Shown piece after piece: positions 36,050 to 44,269 of a DNA stretch of 64,000 nucleotides. The DNA is from Nonomuraea coxensis DSM 45129. GTDB lineage: Bacteria; Actinomycetota; Actinomycetes; Streptosporangiales; Streptosporangiaceae. Position numbers and translations under genes: made by a program. The number at the start of each line of letters is the position of its first letter. The first letter of the stretch is position 1. Where the stretch lies: NCBI RefSeq assembly GCF_019397265.1, contig NZ_CP068985.1:6855001-6919000 (forward strand). The letters run 5' to 3'. The notes under the pieces are model-generated. The model was not told the DNA's origin. It saw only the letters and a program-made list of their open reading frames with translations, and made no database searches.

Positions 36050-36559
36050 TCAGGCCGCCGCCTCCAGGTAGGGCGCCCACTGGGGGTCGCCCACGAGGGA
36101 GGCGCCGATCAGCCGCCAGTGTGCCCCGCGCGGCACCGCGGGGAGCACGCGGAGCGTCCACCCCAGCTCTTCCAGGTATTTGTCGGCCTTGCTGTGGTTG
36201 CAGGTGGTGCAGGACGCCACGCAGTTCTCCCAGGTGTGCGTGCCGCCCCGGGAGCGCGGGATGACGTGGTCGATGGTCTCGGCCCGCTGCCCGCAGTAGG
36301 CGCAACGGTAGTTGTCACGGCGCATGAGCGCCGCCCTGGTCAGGGGGATGCGCGACCGGTAAGGGATGCGGACATATCTGCGGAGCCTGATCACCGAGGG
36401 CACGTCGAGCGTGCAGGTCGCTGAGCGCAGCACGGCGCCCCTGCCGTCGCGGTGCACGACGTCGGCCTTCCCCCGGAGCACCAGCACGACGGCGCGGTGC
36501 AGGGAGAGCGTGGTGAGCGGCTCGTAAGTGGCGTTCAGCAGCAGGACCTGGCGCGTCAT
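36050..36559 (-). CDS. HNH endonuclease family protein
   Basis: A 169-residue protein. The zinc pair C86/C89 (YRCAYCGQ), the HNH core D97-H98 (IDHVIPRSRGG), N112 and C117/C120 (CVASCTTCNHSK) define a His-Me finger nuclease. The N-terminal domain (LLLNATYEPLTTLSLHRAV) is the module seen in a very widespread actinobacterial HNH family. The ATG at 36559 has GGGGAGAGG upstream. A palindrome at 36591-36612 lies 31 bp upstream. No toxin-antitoxin or restriction partner is nearby, so the role is unknown. Confidence 0.92.
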   Translation of the reverse strand: MTRQVLLLNATYEPLTTLSLHRAVVLVLRGKADVVHRDGRGAVLRSATCTLDVPSVIRLRRYVRIPYRSRIPLTRAALMRRDNYRCAYCGQRAETIDHVIPRSRGGTHTWENCVASCTTCNHSKADKYLEELGWTLRVLPAVPRGAHWRLIGASLVGDPQWAPYLEAAA

Positions 36560-36590
36560 CGGGCCTCTCCCCGCTGCTTGCGTATCAAAG

Positions 36591-36612
36591 GGGACATGCC
36601 GTGGCATGTCCC
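36591..36612. promoter_or_regulatory. 22-bp palindrome upstream of the HNH gene
   Basis: GGGACATGCC, a GT spacer, then GGCATGTCCC: a perfect 10-bp inverted repeat, 31 bp before the HNH start. It suits a dimeric repressor or a leader hairpin. The rest of the 280-bp divergent gap holds only the prolyl oligopeptidase promoter. Confidence 0.5.
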
Positions 36613-36826
36613 GGCTGTCGGCCCCTCCTGGGGCACTCGTGCTTCCGTCACGTGGACCTCCGCCGGACGGCCCAGCGGATGGTCACCACGGCGCCGTCCT
36701 GTCAGCAAGTCTGGCGTTAGCAGCGCCGTCCCCGCCACCCCATAAAGCACTCACCGGACTGACCAAAGGGACGCACGGTACGTTTTATGCCCGCTTCACC
36801 TGGGTTTTACGCCTGCTCCGTGGCAG

Positions 36827-36832
36827 TAGGGT
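36827..36832 (+). promoter_or_regulatory. -10 element, leaderless promoter
   Basis: TAGGGT ends 7 nt before the ATG at 36840. Confidence 0.55.
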
Positions 36833-36839
36833 TCCCAGC

Positions 36840-38897
36840 ATGACGCGAGAGCCGTACCCCGCCGCACGCCGCGAAGACATCATCGACGAACTGCACGGAA
36901 CGCCCGTACCAGACCCCTACAGATGGCTGGAGGATCCCGACAGTCCAGAGACGAAGGGATGGCTGCTCGCGCAGAGCGAGCTGTTCAGCCGGAGCCGGGG
37001 GCCGCAACGGTTCAAGAGCCGCATCGCCGAGCTGCTGCGGTCCGGCTCGATCGGCGTGCCGACCTGGCGCGGCGAGCGCTACTTCTTCAGCCGCCGCACG
37101 CCCGACCAGGAGCACGCGGTCTACTACGTCGTCGAGGCCGACGGCACCGAGCGGGCGCTGATCGACCCGATGGCGATCGACCCGTCGGGGCTGACCACGC
37201 TCGACGCCGTCCAGCCCGACAAGGAGGGGCGGCTGCTGGCCTACCAGCTCTCGGTGGGCGGCAACGAGGAGTCCGTCCTCTACATCATGGACGTGGCGAC
37301 GGGCGCCCGCGTCGAGGGGCCGATCGACCGCTGCCGCTACTCCCCCGTCGCCTGGCTGCCCGGCGGCGAGGCGTTCTACTACGTGCGCCGGCTGCCGAGC
37401 ACCGAGGTGCCGGAGAACGAGACCCAGTTCCACCGCCGCGTCTACCTGCACCGCGTCGGCACCTCCACCGAGGACGACGCCATGATCTTCGGCCAGGGGC
37501 TGAAGATGACCAACTACTACGGCGTCGGCGTCTCCCGCGACGGCCGCTGGCTGCAGGTCTCGGCGCACGAGGGCACCGCGCCCCGCAACGACCTCTGGGT
37601 GGCCGACCTGACCGCCTCCCCGGCCGACCGGCCCGAGCTCAGGGTCGTCCAGGAGGGCGTGGACGCGCAGGCCGGGCTGGTCTTCGGCCGCGACGGCCGG
37701 CTCTACGTCCACACCGACCGCGACGCCTCCCGCGCCCGGGTGTGCGTCACCGACCCGGCCGAGCCCGGCTACGACACCTGGCGCGAGCTGATCCCCGAGG
37801 ACCCCGAGGCGGTGCTCAACGACTTCGCCATCCTCGACGACCTGGAGCGCCCGGTGCTGCTGGTGGGCTGGACCCGCCACGCGATCAGCGAGATCACCGT
37901 GCACGACCTGGAGACCGGCGAACGCCTCGGCGAGGTGCCCACGCCCGGCCTGGGCTCGGTCGGCGGCATCGCCGAGCGCCCCGAGGGCGGCCACGAGGCG
38001 TGGTTCGGCTACACCGACAACACCACCCCGCCCACCATCCAGCGCTACGACGCCCGCACCGGCGAGACCACGCTGTGGGCGGCCTCGCCGGGCGCCGTGG
38101 AGGTGCCGGACGTCCGCACCGAGCAGGTCGTCTACCGCTCCGCGGACGGCACCGACGTCCGGATGCTGGTCATCTCGCCGCCCGGCGAGGCGAGCGGCCC
38201 CCGCCCGGCGATCCTCTACGGCTACGGCGGCTTCGGCATCTCCATGACCCCCGGCTACTCCGCCTCGATCCTGGCCTGGGTGGAGGCCGGCGGCGTCTAC
38301 GCCATCGCCAACCTGCGCGGCGGCGGCGAGGAGGGCGAGCAGTGGCACCGCGACGGCATGCTGGGCAACAAGCAGAACGTCTTCGACGACTTCCACGCCG
38401 CGGCCGAGCACCTGATCGCCACCGGGGTGACCACGGCCGGGCAGCTCGGCATCTCCGGCGGCTCCAACGGCGGGCTGCTCGTGGGCGCGGCGCTCACCCA
38501 GCGGCCCGACCTGTACGCCGCCGTGGTGTGCTCGGCCCCGCTGCTCGACATGGTCAGGTACGAGCTGTTCGGCCTGGGCGCGACCTGGAACGTCGAGTAC
38601 GGCTCGGCCGCCGACCCCGAGCAGTTCGGCTGGCTGTGGGGCTACTCGCCGTACCACCACGTCAAGGAGGGCGTGGAGTACCCGGCGACGCTGTTCACCG
38701 TCTTCCAGTCCGACACCCGGGTGCACCCGCTGCACGCCTGGAAGATGTGCGCGGCGTTGCAGCACGCGACGGCCTCCGACCGGCCGGTGCTGCTGCGCAA
38801 CGAGACCGAGGTGGGTCACGGCGCCCGCTCGGTCAGCCGCTCGGTCGACCTGTCGGCCGACACGCTGACCTTCCTCGCCGCCCACACCGGGCTCTAG
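36840..38897 (+). CDS. Prolyl oligopeptidase (S9A family)
   Basis: A 685-residue serine peptidase that cleaves short peptides after proline. An N-terminal seven-bladed propeller (about 70-400) precedes the alpha/beta-hydrolase domain. The nucleophile is in GISGGSNGGLLVG, the aspartate region in FQSDTRVHPLHAWK and the histidine in EVGHGARSV. No signal peptide is seen, so it is cytoplasmic. The frame is open upstream to 36528, but similarity to the family starts at MTREPYPAARR, and the -10 position fits the ATG at 36840. Confidence 0.96.
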   Translation: MTREPYPAARREDIIDELHGTPVPDPYRWLEDPDSPETKGWLLAQSELFSRSRGPQRFKSRIAELLRSGSIGVPTWRGERYFFSRRTPDQEHAVYYVVEADGTERALIDPMAIDPSGLTTLDAVQPDKEGRLLAYQLSVGGNEESVLYIMDVATGARVEGPIDRCRYSPVAWLPGGEAFYYVRRLPSTEVPENETQFHRRVYLHRVGTSTEDDAMIFGQGLKMTNYYGVGVSRDGRWLQVSAHEGTAPRNDLWVADLTASPADRPELRVVQEGVDAQAGLVFGRDGRLYVHTDRDASRARVCVTDPAEPGYDTWRELIPEDPEAVLNDFAILDDLERPVLLVGWTRHAISEITVHDLETGERLGEVPTPGLGSVGGIAERPEGGHEAWFGYTDNTTPPTIQRYDARTGETTLWAASPGAVEVPDVRTEQVVYRSADGTDVRMLVISPPGEASGPRPAILYGYGGFGISMTPGYSASILAWVEAGGVYAIANLRGGGEEGEQWHRDGMLGNKQNVFDDFHAAAEHLIATGVTTAGQLGISGGSNGGLLVGAALTQRPDLYAAVVCSAPLLDMVRYELFGLGATWNVEYGSAADPEQFGWLWGYSPYHHVKEGVEYPATLFTVFQSDTRVHPLHAWKMCAALQHATASDRPVLLRNETEVGHGARSVSRSVDLSADTLTFLAAHTGL

Positions 38898-38900
38898 AGT
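38895..38900 (+). promoter_or_regulatory. -10 element, leaderless promoter
   Basis: TAGAGT overlaps the stop of the oligopeptidase gene and ends 7 nt before the GTG at 38908. Confidence 0.45.
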
Positions 38901-38907
38901 CGGAGGG

Positions 38908-39699
38908 GTGAGCATGCTGGGGCCGGCCATGGTCGAGGCCGTCCCCAGCGCTGCCCTGCGCCCCTACGTCACCCGCCTGACCGCCTACCGCGAGCACCCC
39001 GGCACGCCGGTGACGCGGGCGGAGGCGGCGATGCCCGGGGCCGTGCTCATCCTCGCCTTCGGCACGCCGATGGAGGTGGACGGGCAGCGGCTCACGGCGT
39101 TCGCCGGCGGGCTCGGCGACCGGTTCACCGTCACCCGCACGGCGGGGCCGACGGAGGGCGTGCAGGCGTTCCTCACGCCGTTCGGCGCCAGGCGGCTGCA
39201 CGGCCTGCCGATGCGTCACCTGACCAACCGCGTCCTGCCGGCGGGCGAGCTGCTGGGGGCGTGGGCGGAGACGGCCGTGGAGCGGCTGGCCGCCACGCCG
39301 TCCTGGCGGGAGCGGCTGGCGCTGGTCGACCGGCTGCTGCTGGCCCGCCTCCTGCGGGGGCCCGAGGTGGGGCCGGAGGTGCCGTGGGCGTGGGCGCGGC
39401 TGCTGGAGTCGGGCGGGCGGGTCCGCGCGCCCGAGCTCGCCGCCTCGCTGGGCTGGAGCCACCGGCATCTGGTGGCGCGTTTCCAGGACCAGGTGGGGCT
39501 GCCGCCGAAGACGGCGGCCCGGGTGATCAGGTTCGGGCGGGCGGCGCGGCTGCTGCGCTCGGGCGCGGCTCCCGCGCTGGTGGCGGCCGAGTGCGGCTTC
39601 TACGACCAGGCGCACCTCAACCGGGAGTTCCGCGCGCTCGGCGGCGTCACGCCCGGTCAGATTCGTCCAAGACCCGGGAGCCGGCGCCCGGCATCCTGA
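38908..39699 (+). CDS. AraC-family transcriptional regulator
   Basis: A 263-residue regulator. The C-terminal AraC/XylS domain carries both helix-turn-helix motifs (ELAASLGWSHRHLVARFQD and ALVAAECGFYDQAHLNREF) with the typical GGVTPGQ end. The N-terminal 160 residues are a DUF6597-like sensor. The GTG at 38908 is preferred because it lies 7 nt after TAGAGT; an ATG at 38914 with GGAGGGG upstream is equally plausible for a leadered mRNA. It lies 5 bp before a VOC gene, a common pairing with AraC regulators of this type. Confidence 0.92.
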   Translation: MSMLGPAMVEAVPSAALRPYVTRLTAYREHPGTPVTRAEAAMPGAVLILAFGTPMEVDGQRLTAFAGGLGDRFTVTRTAGPTEGVQAFLTPFGARRLHGLPMRHLTNRVLPAGELLGAWAETAVERLAATPSWRERLALVDRLLLARLLRGPEVGPEVPWAWARLLESGGRVRAPELAASLGWSHRHLVARFQDQVGLPPKTAARVIRFGRAARLLRSGAAPALVAAECGFYDQAHLNREFRALGGVTPGQIRPRPGSRRPAS

Positions 39700-39704
39700 G
39701 CCCC

Positions 39705-40055
39705 ATGAGACGAACCGTGTACGCGCTCGCCCGCTACCAGGACTGCGGGGCGGCGCTCGACTTCCTGACGGAGGCGTTCGGGTTCCGGGCGCACGAGGTG
39801 TCCAAGAACGACGAGGGCGTGGTGCACCACGCCGAGCTGCTGGTGGGCGACGACCTCGTCATGATCGGCCAGGGCCGGCCGGGCGGGCCGGGGGTCTACG
39901 TCGCGGTGGACGACGTGGACGCCCACCACGACCGCGCGGTGGCGGCGGGGGCCAGGGTGACCATGGCGCTGGTGGACCAGCCGTACGGGTCCAGGGAGTA
40001 CGGCTGCGCCGACCCCGAGGGCAACCTCTGGTGGTTCGGGACCTACCGGCCCTGA
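39705..40055 (+). CDS. VOC-family (glyoxalase/bleomycin resistance-like) protein
   Basis: A 116-residue single VOC module pair. YALARYQDCGAALDFLTEAFGF opens the first beta-alpha-beta-beta-beta unit, and YGSREYGCADPEGNLWWFG is the typical C-terminal signature. Potential metal ligands include H40/H41 in GVVHHAEL and E residues at the end. Members bind or detoxify small molecules, and the ligand is unknown. The ATG at 39705 is 5 nt past the AraC stop, so both are cotranscribed. It is convergent with purU. Confidence 0.92.
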   Translation: MRRTVYALARYQDCGAALDFLTEAFGFRAHEVSKNDEGVVHHAELLVGDDLVMIGQGRPGGPGVYVAVDDVDAHHDRAVAAGARVTMALVDQPYGSREYGCADPEGNLWWFGTYRP

Positions 40056-40075
40056 CCAGCGGGACTCAGGGGGAC

Positions 40076-40930
40076 TCAGCGGGGGAAGACCACCGTCTTG
40101 TGGCCGTCGAGCAGGACCCGCTGCTCGGCGTGCCACTTGACCGCCCGCGCCAGCGTCACGCACTCGACGTCGCGCCCGATGGCCGCGAGGTCCTCCGGCG
40201 AGTGGCTGTGGTTGACCCGGGCCACCTCCTGCTCGATGATCGGCCCCTCGTCGAGGTCGGAGGTCACGTAGTGGGCGGTGGCGCCGATCAGCTTGACGCC
40301 GCGGTCGTGCGCCTGGTGGTAGGGCTTGGCGCCCTTGAACGACGGCAGGAACGAGTGGTGGATGTTGATCGCCCGCCCGGCCAGCTTCTCGCAGAGGTCC
40401 GGGGAGAGCACCTGCATGTAGCGGGCCAGCACCACGAGGTCGGCCTGGTAGTGCTCGACCAGTGCGAGCACCTCGGCCTCCTGCCTGGGCTTGGTGTCCG
40501 GGGTGACCGGCAGGTGGTGGTAGTCGATGCCGTGCGACTGGGTGAGCGGGCGCAGGTCGGGGTGGTTGGAGACGACCGCGACGACGTCGATGTCGAGCGT
40601 CCTCGCCTTGACCCGGTAGAGCAGGTCGTTGAGGCAGTGGTCGAACTTGCTGACCATGATGAGCACGCGCGGCTTGCGCGCGACGTCCCGCACCGTGAAC
40701 TCCATGGCGAAGTCGGGGGCGAGCGCGGCGAAGGCCGCCCTGATGTCGTCCTCGGACGGCCCGCCGGCGAACTGCACGCGCATGAAGAAGCGCTGCGCCA
40801 CCCGGTCGCCGAACTGCTGGCTCTCGATGATGTTGCACCCGTTGCGGGCGAGCAGGCCGGAGACGGCGGCCACGACGCCGGGGCGGTCGGGGCAGGAGAG
40901 CGTCAGGATGTATTCGGCTGGGCTGGTCAT
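40076..40930 (-). CDS. purU: Formyltetrahydrofolate deformylase
   Basis: A 284-residue enzyme hydrolysing 10-formyl-THF to THF and formate, which balances one-carbon pools. The N-terminal ACT domain (LTLSCPDRPGVVAAVSGLLA, about 8-27) is followed by the formyltransferase fold. The catalytic residues lie in INIHHSFLPSFKGAKP (Asn-His) and HYVTSDLDEGPII (Asp). The ATG at 40930 is preceded by GAGAGTGA; the frame is open further upstream but that extension is not family-like. It is divergent from the phosphate transporter. Confidence 0.97.
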   Translation of the reverse strand: MTSPAEYILTLSCPDRPGVVAAVSGLLARNGCNIIESQQFGDRVAQRFFMRVQFAGGPSEDDIRAAFAALAPDFAMEFTVRDVARKPRVLIMVSKFDHCLNDLLYRVKARTLDIDVVAVVSNHPDLRPLTQSHGIDYHHLPVTPDTKPRQEAEVLALVEHYQADLVVLARYMQVLSPDLCEKLAGRAINIHHSFLPSFKGAKPYHQAHDRGVKLIGATAHYVTSDLDEGPIIEQEVARVNHSHSPEDLAAIGRDVECVTLARAVKWHAEQRVLLDGHKTVVFPR

Positions 40931-41109
40931 GCGGTCACTCTCGCGGGCGTCGGGTCGTGGGGACGTGGATCGGGCGTCACGTCGAGGGTACCGGCGTGAC
41001 GAGTGTTGCCGGGGACGCGCTGGACGATCGAATATGGGGTAGTAATCCGGCATTACGGACGATTTGGATAACTCGGACGGGTCCCGCCTCATCGTCCTGA
41101 CGGACGGGG

Positions 41110-42066
41110 GTGGAGCGCGTGCCTTTGGACGCCGTCGTGCTGGTGGTGGTCGCGGCGCTGTTCGCGATCGTGGCCGGGATCAACGACGGCGGCGCGCTGC
41201 TCGCCACCGGGCTCAAACTGCCCACGGTGCGGCCGGCGGCCGGCATCCTCGGGCTGATCCTCATGGTGGCGGTTGTGCCGCTGCTGTCGTACCAGGTGGC
41301 GCTGACGTTCGTGGACCGGCTGGCGAACTTCGACGCGCCAGGCGGGCGGATCGTGACCTCGGCGGCCGTGCTCGCGGCGCTCGGCGTGGTCGCCACGCTC
41401 AGCGCCCAAGGCCGCCCGACCAGCCTCACCCTCGCCATCGTGGGCGGGCTCACCGGCGCGGGCCTCGGCTGGGGGCTGCCGGTGTCGACGGGGACGGTGG
41501 CGCAGGTGCTCGCGTTCGGCGTCGCCGCCCCGATCGTCGGCGGGCTGCTGGCGTGGGTGCTGATCCGGCTGCTGTCGCTGGTGACGCGCTCCCGGGGGCT
41601 CGGGCGGTGGCACCGGCTGGGCTTCCTGCTGCAGACGATCGCGTACTCCGCCAACGACGCCCAGAAGATGCTCGCGCTCTTCATGATCGCCATCGGCTTC
41701 CGTGACGCGCCGCCCGCGTACACGTCGCTGGTGGCCGTGCTCTTCGGGATCGGCGTCCTCTACGGCCTGCCGACGGCCGGCCGCTCGCTGAGCCAGGAGA
41801 TCATCGTCTCCCGGCCCGCGCACGGCGTCGCCGCTGAGCTGGCGTCGAGCCTCGCGGTCATCGGCTGCGCGGCGGCCGGGATGCCGGTGAGCATGACCCA
41901 GGCCGTCGCGGGCGGCCTGATCGGCGCGGGCGTGGCGCGCGGCAGCGGCCGGGTGCGGTGGTACGCGGCGGTGAAGATCGCGACGGCCTGGCTGCTGACC
42001 CTGCCGGCCAGCGCGCTGGCGGGCTGGGTCCTGGCCCTGGCGGTGAAAGGACTGAGAGCGTTGTGA
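41110..42066 (+). CDS. PiT-family inorganic phosphate transporter
   Basis: A 318-residue, roughly nine-helix membrane protein. The two inverted halves keep the PiT signatures GINDGGALLATG (about 23-34) and YSANDAQKMLALF (about 180-192). It is shorter than E. coli PitA and matches the Pit type paired with DUF47 proteins. The start is GTG at 41110 or 41119. It overlaps the DUF47 gene by 4 bp (GTGA), so the two proteins are made together. An inverted repeat GTAAT-ccggc-ATTAC at 41042-41056 lies in its promoter region. Confidence 0.92.
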   Translation: MERVPLDAVVLVVVAALFAIVAGINDGGALLATGLKLPTVRPAAGILGLILMVAVVPLLSYQVALTFVDRLANFDAPGGRIVTSAAVLAALGVVATLSAQGRPTSLTLAIVGGLTGAGLGWGLPVSTGTVAQVLAFGVAAPIVGGLLAWVLIRLLSLVTRSRGLGRWHRLGFLLQTIAYSANDAQKMLALFMIAIGFRDAPPAYTSLVAVLFGIGVLYGLPTAGRSLSQEIIVSRPAHGVAAELASSLAVIGCAAAGMPVSMTQAVAGGLIGAGVARGSGRVRWYAAVKIATAWLLTLPASALAGWVLALAVKGLRAL

Positions 42067-42698
42067 AGCGACTGCGGTGGATCAGGGACCTCGTCTCCGG
42101 GCGCATGGACGCCGGGGTGACCGAGGCGCTGCTCGGCCAGCTCGAGGCCACCAAGGAGGGCGCCTGGCTGGCCATGTCCATGATCGGCGGCGAGGTGGGG
42201 CGCACCGGGGCGCACGAACGGATGCGCTCCATCGAGCACCTGGGCGACGAGGAGCGCGCCCGCCTCGTGGACGAGCTCCAGTCCGCCCTCGTCACGCCGA
42301 TCGACCGGGAGGACCTGTTCCGGCTGTCGCGCTCGATCGACGACGTGCTGGACTCGCTGCGGGACTTCGTGCGCGAGTCCCATCTGTACCGGGTGCCGGA
42401 GCAGATCCGCTTCACGCCCATGCTCGACCAGGTCATCGTCGGCATCGACGCCCTGGAGCAGGCGGTGCGCGACCTGGCCGCGAGCCCGACGGCGGTCGCG
42501 GTGGACGCGCTGGAGGCGAAGAAGGCGGGCGGGGCGATCCGGCGGATGTACCAGTACGAGATCTCGCGCATCTTCTCCGGCGACGAGCTGACGCCGGAGA
42601 AGATGAAGGAGCGGGAGCTGGTGCGCCGGCTGGAGATCGTCGGGGTGGCGATCGGCGAGGCGGCGGACGCCATCGCCGACGGCGCCATGAAGCGCTGA
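42063..42698 (+). CDS. DUF47 (PhoU-like) protein, Pit accessory
   Basis: A 211-residue all-helical protein of the DUF47/PhoU-like family (IDREDLFRLSRSIDDVLDSL, FTPMLDQVIVGIDALEQAV, AIGEAADAIADGAMKR). These proteins associate with Pit transporters and modulate phosphate uptake. The GTG at 42063 overlaps the TGA of the transporter gene. Acidic residues in the IDREDxxxL region could bind metal as in PhoU. The pairing is well established, the mechanism less so. Confidence 0.93.
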   Translation: MKRLRWIRDLVSGRMDAGVTEALLGQLEATKEGAWLAMSMIGGEVGRTGAHERMRSIEHLGDEERARLVDELQSALVTPIDREDLFRLSRSIDDVLDSLRDFVRESHLYRVPEQIRFTPMLDQVIVGIDALEQAVRDLAASPTAVAVDALEAKKAGGAIRRMYQYEISRIFSGDELTPEKMKERELVRRLEIVGVAIGEAADAIADGAMKR

Positions 42699-42736
42699 CC
42701 GCTCCCGGGGCTCCCCCGCCGGGCCTGGATGGGAAC

Positions 42737-43198
42737 ATGGAGGTCATGGCGGGGCGAATGGGGCGGGCGGTCGCGGTGTGCGCCGCTCTCGGGGTGCTGT
42801 GGTGGGCCACCGTCCGCGTCGCCTGGCTCGGCATGGGCTGCGGGGACTGGGGGTGCCTCCCGCCGTCCGTCGGGCTGCTCGTGGTGATCAGCCTGGCGCT
42901 GCTCGCCGGGTCCGTACGGGTCCTGGAGCGGGTGAACGTGCGGCCGGCCCGGCGGGTGGCGCTCGTGACCGCCGGGGCGCTGGTGGTGTTCCGGCTGGCC
43001 GGGGAGGCGCTGCCGTCGTGGACGTCCCAGTGGGCGGACCTGGCGGCGGCCGGGACGGCGTTCGCGGGGGCGGGGGCCGTGGCGGCGTTCGTGACCGAGT
43101 CGCGGGTACACCGGGCGTGGCGGGTGGCGGCGGCGATGGCACTGGTCGCACTGCCGCCGCTCGCCCTGGCTCTGACGCTCGCCAGGTCACCCGTCTGA
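42737..43198 (+). CDS. Small multi-span membrane protein of unknown function
   Basis: A 153-residue protein with about four membrane helices (AVAVCAALGVLWWATVRVAWL, VGLLVVISLALLAGSVRVL, ALVTAGALVVFRLAGEAL, VAAAMALVALPPLALALTLA). The first loop has two cysteines (GMGCGDWGCLPPS) that could form a disulfide outside. It follows DUF47 by 38 bp on the same strand. ATG at 42737 or 42746. The 3' end is part of an imperfect 46-bp-period direct repeat. Function unknown. Confidence 0.78.
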   Translation: MEVMAGRMGRAVAVCAALGVLWWATVRVAWLGMGCGDWGCLPPSVGLLVVISLALLAGSVRVLERVNVRPARRVALVTAGALVVFRLAGEALPSWTSQWADLAAAGTAFAGAGAVAAFVTESRVHRAWRVAAAMALVALPPLALALTLARSPV

Positions 43199-43246
43199 CG
43201 ACCTCCTCTCCAGGGAACTGACGCTGGCGAGGTCAGCCTTCTGACG
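43172..43246. repeat. Imperfect direct repeat duplicating a gene's 3' end
   Basis: A 29-bp segment starting CTGACGCT and ending TCTGACG occurs at 43172 and again at 43218 (24 of 29 matches, period 46 bp). The first copy encodes the last residues LTLARSPV and the stop of the membrane protein; the second would read LTLARSAF and stop. Confidence 0.7.
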
Positions 43247-43255
43247 GTCCCTCCT

Positions 43256-44182
43256 TCATGGCACCAGCAGTGTCTTGCCGACGACCGTCCGGGCCTCGAT
43301 GGCCGCGTGGGCGGACGCGGCGGACTCCAGGGGGACGACCGCGCCGATCACCGGGCGGAGGCGACCGGCCGCGGCCTCGGCGAGCGCCGCCCTGGACAGC
43401 TCGCGCAGGTCCGTGTCCGGCCAGGCGACGGCCTTGACGCGCGGGTCGGGGGTGGTCATGGGGCCGCCCGCCATGCCGTACACGCTGATCCGGCCGCCGT
43501 CCTTCAGCAGCCCCTGCGCCGCCGCGCCGATGTCGCCGCCGACGCCGTCGAAGACGAGGTCGAGCCCGCCGGTCGCGGCGCGCACCTCAGCGGTCCAGCC
43601 GGGCCGCGTGTAGTCGACGGTCAGCTCGGCCCCCAGGCTCGCGGCCAGCTCCCGCTTGGCCGCGGACCCGGCCGCACCGGCCACGCGGGCCCCGGCGGCG
43701 GTCGCGAGCTGCACGAGCAGGCTGCCCACGCCGCCGCCCGCCGCCTCCACCAGCACCCACTCCCCCGGCGCCGGGGCGGCGGCACGGGTCAGGCCGAGCG
43801 CGGTGCGCCCGTCGGCCAGCAGCGCGACGGCGTGCTCGGGCGACAACCCCTCGGGCACGGGGATGACGTCCTCGGCGCGGGCCGCCGCCAGCTCCGCGTA
43901 GCCGCCCTGGCCGCCGAGCGTGGTGACGACGAGCGTGCCGGTCAGCGCCGGGTCCACGCCCTCCCCCACCGCGAGCACGGTGCCCGCCACCCCGTTGCCG
44001 AGGACGGCGGGCAGCTCGGCCCGCCGCGGCCCCCGGTCGGCGCGCACCTGGGTCTCCACGAACGTCACGCCCGCCACGGCGACCCGTACCAGCACCTGCC
44101 CCGGCCCGGCGACCGGATCCGGCACCTCCTCGACGACCAGCTCCTCCGGACCGCCGTACCGCCTCAGCACCACCGCGCGCAT
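43256..44182 (-). CDS. Quinone oxidoreductase-like zinc-independent alcohol dehydrogenase (MDR family)
   Basis: A 308-residue medium-chain dehydrogenase/reductase. The N-terminal GroES-like domain (RRYGGPEELVVEEVPDP) precedes the Rossmann domain with VEAAGGGVGSLLVQLATAAGA. Zinc-ligand cysteines are absent, so it is of the quinone oxidoreductase (NADPH) type. The ATG at 44182 has CTGGAG upstream. It is divergent from a TetR gene, and two near-identical dyads sit on its promoter. The likely role is reductive detoxification. The substrate is unknown. Confidence 0.93.
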   Translation of the reverse strand: MRAVVLRRYGGPEELVVEEVPDPVAGPGQVLVRVAVAGVTFVETQVRADRGPRRAELPAVLGNGVAGTVLAVGEGVDPALTGTLVVTTLGGQGGYAELAAARAEDVIPVPEGLSPEHAVALLADGRTALGLTRAAAPAPGEWVLVEAAGGGVGSLLVQLATAAGARVAGAAGSAAKRELAASLGAELTVDYTRPGWTAEVRAATGGLDLVFDGVGGDIGAAAQGLLKDGGRISVYGMAGGPMTTPDPRVKAVAWPDTDLRELSRAALAEAAAGRLRPVIGAVVPLESAASAHAAIEARTVVGKTLLVP

Positions 44183-44203
44183 GTCTCCAGCCCTTCCCTT
44201 AAT

Positions 44204-44247
44204 CGGAGCGATTCGCTCCGGAATCTATATCGGAGCGCATCGCTCCG
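44204..44247. promoter_or_regulatory. Twin TetR operators between the oxidoreductase and tetR genes
   Basis: Two 17-bp dyads, CGGAGCGATTCGCTCCG (44204-44220) and CGGAGCGCATCGCTCCG (44231-44247), spaced 27 bp apart. The -10-like TATAGATT of the oxidoreductase promoter lies between them (minus strand), so binding would block it. Confidence 0.85.
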
Positions 44248-44256
44248 CAATGCGGC

Positions 44257-44262
44257 TATCGT
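44257..44262 (+). promoter_or_regulatory. -10 element, leaderless promoter of tetR
   Basis: TATCGT ends 7 nt before the ATG at 44270. Confidence 0.55.
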
Positions 44263-44269
44263 GGTCGCC

